A stretch of 37,885 nucleotides of DNA from Erythrobacter sp. (GTDB lineage: Bacteria > Pseudomonadota > Alphaproteobacteria > Sphingomonadales > Sphingomonadaceae): the NCBI GenBank assembly GCA_030065195.1, contig JASJDE010000007.1, positions 1-37,885 of the forward strand, given 5' to 3'. Numbering within the stretch: position 1 is the stretch's first letter; each line of letters starts with the position of its first letter. Position numbers and translations under genes: made by a program. This document shows positions 32,959-37,885 of the stretch, in pieces. The notes under the pieces were generated by a model. The model searched no databases. It was not told where the DNA came from and worked only from the letters and a program-made list of their open reading frames with translations.

Positions 32959-33540
32959 TCACGGCGATACCCAGCGTCCCGTCCAATCCTGCGCGTTGCG
33001 CGTGAATTGCGCCCGGACATGGCCGGTATGCGCGAGATAGAGCCAGTCTAGCTCGGTCAACTCCACCAACAGCACCGAGAAATTGTCCCATGCCGGTTCC
33101 AATTGCTCGTCGCTCGGTTCGACCCCTTCGAATTCGGCAGGCAAGCCGGACGTTGGCGCATCGGCCAAGGCCCCGGGTCCGTCACCAAGGTAACACCGCC
33201 GTGCAAAATTGGTGCTGTTGCCCCAAGCGGTCTGCGTCACCTCGTCATCGCGCAAGATCCGGCCCGTTCCGCGTGCGCGGATCTGCACCTTCGCACCCTT
33301 ATCGTAGAACAGCACCGCCATACGCGGGTCCGCTTCGACCGGTCCGACCTTGGGCGCCCGGGTGTCCGTGTGAAATCGCAGGGTCCACGAGACGCTATCG
33401 AATTCTCGCAGCACCATGACGCGGGCATCAACATCGCTGGTAACCACCGCAGGCGTGTGCATCGGCGACCTGCGATCCTTCGCGGCACGGATCAGGCGGT
33501 TGGTCAGGTCTTGCCGAACCTCATCGAGCTGGTCGAACAT
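32959..33540 (-). CDS. PNPOx-fold (pyridoxamine 5'-phosphate oxidase-like) flavin-binding family protein
   Basis: A 193-residue product from ATG 33540; the frame is open to 33633 and neither start has a clear SD. It shows TPAVVTSDVDARVMVLREFDSVSWTLRFHTDTRAPKVGPVEADPRMAVLFYDKGAKVQIRARGTGRI, the split-barrel FMN-binding pattern (given here in brief), and a tail SVLLVELTELDWLYLAH that follows the family pattern. Members oxidise pyridoxamine phosphate, reduce quinones or sense flavin. True pdxH is longer in the C-terminal region, so this is likely a general FMN-binding relative. Confidence 0.82.
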   Translation of the reverse strand: MFDQLDEVRQDLTNRLIRAAKDRRSPMHTPAVVTSDVDARVMVLREFDSVSWTLRFHTDTRAPKVGPVEADPRMAVLFYDKGAKVQIRARGTGRILRDDEVTQTAWGNSTNFARRCYLGDGPGALADAPTSGLPAEFEGVEPSDEQLEPAWDNFSVLLVELTELDWLYLAHTGHVRAQFTRNAQDWTGRWVSP

Positions 33541-33624
33541 GGCGCGGCATGTGGGCCTGTTGGGCCATGCGATCAAGCTTGCCGAACGTCCGCTCAGCGA
33601 TTGTTCAGATAAAAACGCTATAAC

Positions 33625-33703
33625 CTTAACCAATACCTAAGCAGCCGGTTAAGTCTGGCGACAGCGAATCCCCTGTACGACTCATTTGTATCAGGATGTA
33701 TCA
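33625..33703. promoter_or_regulatory. Repeats in the divergent region before the arginine-rich gene
   Basis: CTTAACC (33625-33631) and GGTTAAG (33647-33653) form a 7-base inverted repeat. TGTATCA occurs twice in direct orientation at 33687-33693 and 33697-33703. These sites lie between the PNPOx-fold gene and the RcnB-like gene and may be operators. No regulator is assigned. Confidence 0.35.
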
Positions 33704-33744
33704 ATCAGCCGCGAGTGGTGGGGCGGTAACACTTGGAGGCACTC

Positions 33745-34857
33745 ATGGACCTTTCCCAATGGCTAAAGGGAAGCGCGCTTTCGGCGCTCGCCTTGGCCCT
33801 CGCCCTTGTGGCACCCACCGAATCCGGCGAGGCTAGTGCCGAGGCGGCTGAAACCGCGAATGCGGCCGCTGCCGAGCAGGATCGTGCCCAGCGTCGCGGT
33901 GAGCGGCGTGCCAACCGTCAACGCGCCCGGCAGAACAATCGCGGCAACCGCCAAGAGGCCCGACGCAGCCAGCGACGTGAGCGCGCGGCGCTCCCGGCCA
34001 ATGCGCGTGCGGACCGCCGCGATTTGCGGCAGACTAATCGGGCCAATCGGCGCGATGCACAGCGCGTAAACCGTGCCAACCGTCGCGACACACGGCGGGT
34101 CAATCAGGCCAATCGGCGCGACATGCGTTTCGATCAGCGCCGCGAGCGGGCGGGTAACCGTAATGTCGAACGGCGTGTCGAACGTCGAAACGACCGCCTC
34201 GACAGGCGTGTGGATCGGCGCGGTGATCGTTTCGAACGGCGAGTCGACCGCCGTGGGGACCGGTTCGAACGCCGGGTCAATCGTCGCGACGGCGACCGCT
34301 TCGATCGGCGTGCGCGGCAAATCAATCGCCGAGTCGACCGAGCGCAGAACCGCCGCAGCGACCGCCGCGTAGACCGGGCGCGGAGGGACGGGTTCCGCGA
34401 CGGCGTGAGAGCCGAGCGGAGGCGCGACGCTCGACGGGATCGGCGCGAGTTCCGCCGCGGCGATCGCCGCTACCGGGATGGCCGGCGCTATCGGGACGGG
34501 CGCAACGCCTATCGTCGCGGCTATCGCGATGCTCGGCGGGATTTCCGCCGCTGGAATCGCGGCTGGCGCAACGATCGTCGCTATGGCTGGCGCAATTATC
34601 GCCGGTCGCACCGGAACATCTTCCGCCTCGGACGCTACTACGCGCCCTATCGCGGCCACTATTACAACCGCGTACGGATCGGGTTCTTCCTTGACAGCCT
34701 GTTCTTCGGCAGTCGCTACTGGATCAACGACCCCTGGGCCTATCGTCTCCCCGCCGTCTACGGTCCCTATCGCTGGGTCCGCTATTACGACGACGTGTTG
34801 CTGGTCGATATCTACACCGGCGAAGTGGTCGATGTGATCCACGACTTCTTCTGGTAA
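33745..34857 (+). CDS. Arginine-rich exported RcnB-like protein with 11-residue repeats
   Basis: A 370-residue protein from ATG 33745, with GGAGG six bases upstream. A hydrophobic signal-like start (residues 8-23) precedes an Ala/Glu segment and then about 240 residues very rich in Arg, with Asp, Asn and Gly. Two repeat families of 11 residues are visible: RVNRANRRDTR-type at about 97-128 and RRVDRRGDRFE-type at about 154-187. The C-terminus (about 295-370) has aromatic-rich YYAPYRGHYYNRVRIG and YRWVRYYDDVLLVDIYTGEVVDVIHDFFW, the RcnB/YXWVxxGxDxxLV pattern. RcnB is a periplasmic nickel/cobalt homeostasis protein. A terminator follows. Confidence 0.7.
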   Translation: MDLSQWLKGSALSALALALALVAPTESGEASAEAAETANAAAAEQDRAQRRGERRANRQRARQNNRGNRQEARRSQRRERAALPANARADRRDLRQTNRANRRDAQRVNRANRRDTRRVNQANRRDMRFDQRRERAGNRNVERRVERRNDRLDRRVDRRGDRFERRVDRRGDRFERRVNRRDGDRFDRRARQINRRVDRAQNRRSDRRVDRARRDGFRDGVRAERRRDARRDRREFRRGDRRYRDGRRYRDGRNAYRRGYRDARRDFRRWNRGWRNDRRYGWRNYRRSHRNIFRLGRYYAPYRGHYYNRVRIGFFLDSLFFGSRYWINDPWAYRLPAVYGPYRWVRYYDDVLLVDIYTGEVVDVIHDFFW

Positions 34858-34880
34858 GCGGTCCCCTTGCCAGAGGCACA

Positions 34881-34915
34881 AGACCCCCGCTGGAGCGATC
34901 CGGTGGGGGTTTTCT
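34881..34915 (+). terminator. Rho-independent terminator after the RcnB-like gene
   Basis: ACCCCC (34883-34888) and GGGGGT (34905-34910), with a 16-base loop that can pair further, are followed by TTT and a T-rich tail. It lies 23 bases past the stop codon of the arginine-rich gene and before the oxygenase gene. Confidence 0.8.
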
Positions 34916-34968
34916 CGTCGTCCTGCTTGCGGTTGCATGGCGGGCGGCAGTTGCTAGAGCGACGGTCC

Positions 34969-35637
34969 ATGGCGAAGACCGAAAACATCCCCGATCAGGA
35001 CGGCCTCAAGCGCGTCGGCAAGAGCGTGCGCGAGCGGCTCGAAGCGGATCCGGGCGCGTACAAAGTCGACACCGACAAAGCCGAACTGTTCGCAATCGGC
35101 GATTTCCTCAGCGTGGCGGAATGCCAAAGACTGTGCCTGATGATCGACGAGGTCGCGCGGCCGTCGTCGTTGCACGAGCTCGGCTATGACAGCGGCTTTC
35201 GCACGTCCTATTCCGGCGATCTCGATCCGGACGACAGTTTCGTCAAAGGCATTTCGCGAAGGATCGACGACCTCCTCGGAGTGAACCCGATCATCGGCGA
35301 AGCGATACAGGGACAGCGCTACCTGCCCGGCCAACAGTTCAAGCCGCACAACGACTGGTTCTACACAACCGAGAAGTACTGGGAACTGGAACGCAAACGC
35401 GGCGGACAACGCAGCTGGACCGCGATGGCGTATCTCAACGAGGTCGAAGAAGGCGGCGGAACGCATTTCACCGAAATCGGCATCAATATCGAGCCCAAGC
35501 CCGGTGTGTTGTTGGTTTGGAACAACGCATTGCCGGATGGCAGCCCAAATCTCGACACCATGCATGCGGGAACACCCGTGGTGAAAGGCTCCAAATACGT
35601 CATCACCAAGTGGTATCGCACGCGCAAGTGGCGGTAG
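34969..35637 (+). CDS. Prolyl-4-hydroxylase-like 2OG-Fe(II) oxygenase
   Basis: A 222-residue product from ATG 34969. The frame opens at 34867, but that part crosses the terminator. The double-stranded beta-helix has iron ligands H127 and D129 (KPHNDWF), H199 (TMHAG), and the 2-oxoglutarate Lys209, ten residues after H199 in KGSKYVITKWYR. The pattern is that of the P4Hc family, which hydroxylates proline or other residues in proteins. The substrate is not identified. It has no signal. It is upstream of a repeat-rich segment that separates it from the convergent lysK. Confidence 0.87.
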   Translation: MAKTENIPDQDGLKRVGKSVRERLEADPGAYKVDTDKAELFAIGDFLSVAECQRLCLMIDEVARPSSLHELGYDSGFRTSYSGDLDPDDSFVKGISRRIDDLLGVNPIIGEAIQGQRYLPGQQFKPHNDWFYTTEKYWELERKRGGQRSWTAMAYLNEVEEGGGTHFTEIGINIEPKPGVLLVWNNALPDGSPNLDTMHAGTPVVKGSKYVITKWYRTRKWR

Positions 35638-35662
35638 GAAAATGAATTGTATGCGCAAACTT

Positions 35663-35785
35663 CGTGATTGCGAGCGAAGCGAAACAATCCATCACCATAG
35701 GTTGCATCGATGCAGACCAATGGGCGATGGATTGCCGGGTGGCCTTCAGGCCGTCTTCGACTCCGCTTCGCTCCTGGCAATGACG
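35663..35785. repeat. Dispersed intergenic palindrome
   Basis: The left arm from 35663 includes ATTGCGAGCGAAGCG and CAATCCATC. The right arm includes GATGGATTGCC and CGCTTCGCTCC-TGGCAATGACG in reverse complement. The apex at 35703-35714 is TGCATCGATGCA, a perfect 12-base palindrome, and GGCCTTCAGGCC (35741-35752) forms a side hairpin. The type ATTGCGAGCGAAGC is a widespread intergenic repeat in alphaproteobacteria (general knowledge). It lies between two convergent stop codons. Confidence 0.75.
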
Positions 35786-35792
35786 AGATAGA

Positions 35793-37424
35793 CTAGGCGC
35801 GAGCCAGCGCCTCGCCGATCAGTTTGCGGCTGTTGTCTACTCCGTAGAGCGCGATGAAGCTGCCCATGCGCGGACCCTGGTCGCTGCCGAGCAGGGTCTG
35901 GTAGAGAGCCTTGAACCAGTCGCGCAGGGATTCGAAGCCGAACTCCTCGCGTTTGCCGATTTCATAGACGATCGTCTGCAAGTCCTCGGCCGCCGTGTCT
36001 GAAGGGACCTCCGCGAGAGCCGAATCCAGCGCGCGCAACGCCGCCGCTTCGTTCGCAGCCGGTGCGCGCTTGTTGAGCGTCGGCGCAATGTAGTCGCATC
36101 CGTAGTTGACGGCCTTTTCGACCAAGACATCAAGTGCCGGATGGGTTTCGGGAGAGAGTTCGGGTCGATAATTGCGGAGGTAATCCCAGATTATCTGGCG
36201 ATTTCCCAGTCCTGGAAGACTGACCAGATTCAGCAGCAGTCCGTAGCTAACCGGCAGACGATCCCCAGCACCCGGAGCCTCTTCCGCCTCGAACCCGCCA
36301 TTCGCACGCAGCAAATGCCACACCGGGTTGCCCATTTGCTTGTCGAGCGGCTGGTCCGGAATACGCTCACGGAACTGCCAGTAATCGTCGACTGCACGCG
36401 GGATAACGCCGACATGCAGCTGCTTGGCGCTCTTGGGGTTGGGGAAGATATAGAAGCCAAGGCTCTCTTCGCTGCCATAGGTCAACCATTCCTCGATCGA
36501 AAGCCCATTGCCCTTCGACTTGGAAATCTTCTCGCCATTCTCGTCGAGGAACATTTCGTAAATCAGGCCTTCTGGCTTGCGACCGCCCAAAGCCTTGACG
36601 ATCCGGCCCGACTGCACGCCGCTGTCGGTCAGGTCCTTGCCGTACATTTCGTAATCGACGCCCAGCGCGTACCAGCGCATCGCCCAGTCGACCTTCCATT
36701 GCAGCTTGCACATGCCGCCCAGCGCCGATTGTTCGACTTCGCTTCCGTCCTCGTCGGCGAACCGCACAGTGCCCGCCTCGGCATCGACAACTTCCACGGG
36801 TACTTGCAGGACGCGCCCGCTGATCGGGCTGATTGGCAAGATTGGCGAATAGGTCTGCCGCCGTTCCTCGCGCAAAGTCGGCAGCATGATTTCGAGGATG
36901 TCCCGGTTTTTGCACAGCACCTGTCGCAACGCATCGTCGAACCGTCCCGAATTGTACATGTCGTTCGAAGCGACGAACTCATACTCGAAGCCAAAGCGGT
37001 CGAGGAACGCGCGCAGCATCGCGTTGTTATGCGCAGCAAAGCTTTCGTGCCCGGCTTCGAACGGGTCGGGGATGCGCGAAAGCGGCTTGTGCAGGTGCTG
37101 TTCGAGCAGGTCGGGGTTGGGAATGTTGTCGGGCACCTTGCGAAGCCCGTCCATGTCGTCGCTGAACGCCACCAGACGCGTCTTGCCGTCTTCCGGTCGC
37201 GCGCCGATCATCGCCTCGAACGCGCGGCGGACGAGTGTCGTGCGCAGCACTTCCTGAAATGTGCCGATATGCGGCAGGCCACTAGGACCGTAACCGGTTT
37301 CAAACAGGATCGGCGATCCGTCGGGCTTTGCGCCGTCGGGATAGCGTTTGAGCAGGCGCTGCGCCTCCTGGAACGGCCAGGCCTTGTTGACGCGTGCGGC
37401 GGCGATCAGTTCATCCATGCTCAT
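35793..37424 (-). CDS. lysK: Class I lysyl-tRNA synthetase
   Basis: A 543-residue enzyme that charges tRNA-Lys with lysine. The Rossmann-fold class I signature is PHIG at 51-54 and KISKS at 299-303, within the long catalytic core that has no class II motifs. Class I LysRS is used by most alphaproteobacteria in place of class II. The ATG at 37424 is preceded by only a weak SD. The gene is convergent with the 2OG oxygenase and followed in the reverse direction by the repeat element at 35663-35785. Confidence 0.96.
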   Translation of the reverse strand: MSMDELIAAARVNKAWPFQEAQRLLKRYPDGAKPDGSPILFETGYGPSGLPHIGTFQEVLRTTLVRRAFEAMIGARPEDGKTRLVAFSDDMDGLRKVPDNIPNPDLLEQHLHKPLSRIPDPFEAGHESFAAHNNAMLRAFLDRFGFEYEFVASNDMYNSGRFDDALRQVLCKNRDILEIMLPTLREERRQTYSPILPISPISGRVLQVPVEVVDAEAGTVRFADEDGSEVEQSALGGMCKLQWKVDWAMRWYALGVDYEMYGKDLTDSGVQSGRIVKALGGRKPEGLIYEMFLDENGEKISKSKGNGLSIEEWLTYGSEESLGFYIFPNPKSAKQLHVGVIPRAVDDYWQFRERIPDQPLDKQMGNPVWHLLRANGGFEAEEAPGAGDRLPVSYGLLLNLVSLPGLGNRQIIWDYLRNYRPELSPETHPALDVLVEKAVNYGCDYIAPTLNKRAPAANEAAALRALDSALAEVPSDTAAEDLQTIVYEIGKREEFGFESLRDWFKALYQTLLGSDQGPRMGSFIALYGVDNSRKLIGEALARA

Positions 37425-37704
37425 AGTGCGGCGGTCTTTATGGAAGCGCCGCGATGTTGCAAGCGCGAATTGAGGTTAGAAGTTGACGAAGCTGACTCCC
37501 TGCCACCCACATCCATGAACACCTTTTCTGTTTGAAATTAGCCCCTTACTTACACAAAGGCGAAGTTGACACTTCTCCGGTTTGAAAGCGGGCAATCGGT
37601 TTCGCATATCTCCCTGCTGGTAACGCCGCCCGGCGATGTAGGACAGCGCCTTGTCGAGGAACCATTGCTTGCTGCGCGCATTTTTCGCGCTAAGGCATGT
37701 GACA
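37425..37704. other. Non-coding stretch upstream of lysK
   Basis: These 280 bases hold no supported gene. They carry the lysK promoter, the motif GAAGTTGAC at 37479-37487 and again within the repeat at 37561-37575, and two similar TTTGAAA sites. Nothing else is recognised. Confidence 0.5.
37561..37575. repeat. 15-base palindromic motif, copy 2
   Basis: CGAAGTTGACACTTC is the exact reverse complement of the motif at 30311-30325. The GAAGTTGAC part also occurs at 37479-37487. Confidence 0.6.
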
Positions 37705-37885
37705 ATGTATCGCCGTTCTCGCCCTTTCCTGATGCTCGCGCTGCTGGTCGCTATTGGCCTACGGACCGTGCTGGGCGCACCGTGCTGCGTCGATCCGGCG
37801 AGTGCAGCGCATGCCATCGAGTCGGTAGGCCACGCCCATCACGGCGAAGAGCGCAAATCCGACCACTCCGACCACGGGAATAGCC
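37705..37885 (+). CDS. His-rich exported protein, N-terminal part (runs off window)
   Basis: An open frame from ATG 37705 to the edge, about 60 residues. A signal-like start (RRSRPFLMLALLVAIGLRTVLG) is followed by APCCVDPASAAHAIESVGHAHHGEE and more Asp, His and Ser residues. The CC pair and the His clusters suggest metal binding, and the start of a copper- or other metal-handling cluster is possible but unproven. No SD is evident. Only the start is visible. Confidence 0.5.
   Translation, partial: MYRRSRPFLMLALLVAIGLRTVLGAPCCVDPASAAHAIESVGHAHHGEERKSDHSDHGNS

Noticed and set aside
34200-34400. Repeated units in the arginine-rich gene considered as a CRISPR array
   Set aside because: The repeats lie in frame inside a coding region, differ in DNA sequence, have no unique spacers of fixed length, and no cas genes are nearby.
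33763-34938. Minus-strand frame of about 391 codons rich in Ala, Ile, Val and Pro opposite the arginine-rich gene
   Set aside because: It is produced by the reverse complement of repeated CGN/GAC codons. It crosses the terminator and runs into the next gene's upstream region.

Overview
The window is high-G+C alphaproteobacterial chromosome, most like Sphingomonadales and probably Erythrobacteraceae. This is inferred from the gene types (class I lysyl-tRNA synthetase, secD-secF-yajC, a GTA-type 3TM holin protein, RcnB-like protein, DUF1800/DUF1501 pair), the base composition and dispersed palindromes of a style seen in sphingomonads. No marker gene proves the genus. There is no CRISPR array, insertion sequence or prophage.

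Layout. 1-2314: minus-strand secF (partial), secD and yajC of the Sec translocon. 2541-2617: tRNA-Pro(GGG), whose leader and trailer are complementary. 2845-5982: a TonB-dependent outer-membrane receptor, then a CitE-like CoA-ester lyase. 6052-7947: a 3TM holin-like protein, a DksA-type zinc-finger protein, a small heat-shock protein with an FNR/FixK-like box upstream, and a VOC-fold protein. 7998-10429: aroQ, accB and accC. 10434-11470: a TetR regulator divergent from a SnoaL-like protein across a palindromic operator. 11480-12622: an exported serine hydrolase. 12764-16263: an operon-like minus-strand run of Lrp/AsnC regulator, GFA-fold protein, GCS2-family ligase and M14/AspA-like amidohydrolase.

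16501-19392: a soluble histidine-kinase-like protein with an intact phospho-acceptor His but a degenerate ATPase domain, then a polysaccharide deacetylase-like protein. 19490-19667: tRNA-Ile(CAT) and tRNA-Pro(TGG). 19837-22479: the DUF1800-DUF1501 pair. 22483-25209: an M28 peptidase and a membrane diguanylate cyclase. 25486-28955: a large soluble ComEC-like metallo-beta-lactamase protein and the ABC-F ATPase EttA. 28960-29860: an A+T-rich orphan membrane-anchored gene and a cluster of hairpins. 29875-33540: acylphosphatase, a membrane protein divergent from a MarR regulator, an atypical SDR, a small orphan protein and a PNPOx-fold protein. 33745-35637: an arginine-rich RcnB-like secreted protein with 11-residue repeats, and a prolyl-4-hydroxylase-like 2OG oxygenase. 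35793-37424: lysK. 37705-end: start of a His-rich secreted protein.

Most of the window is ordinary core genome. Nothing amounts to a complete new multi-gene system. The best leads are the stand-alone ComEC-like enzyme, the A+T-rich orphan gene beside hairpin repeats, the GCS2/M14 make-and-break pair, the degenerate kinase, the leader-trailer pairing of both tRNA-Pro genes, and the hendecad arginine-rich protein.
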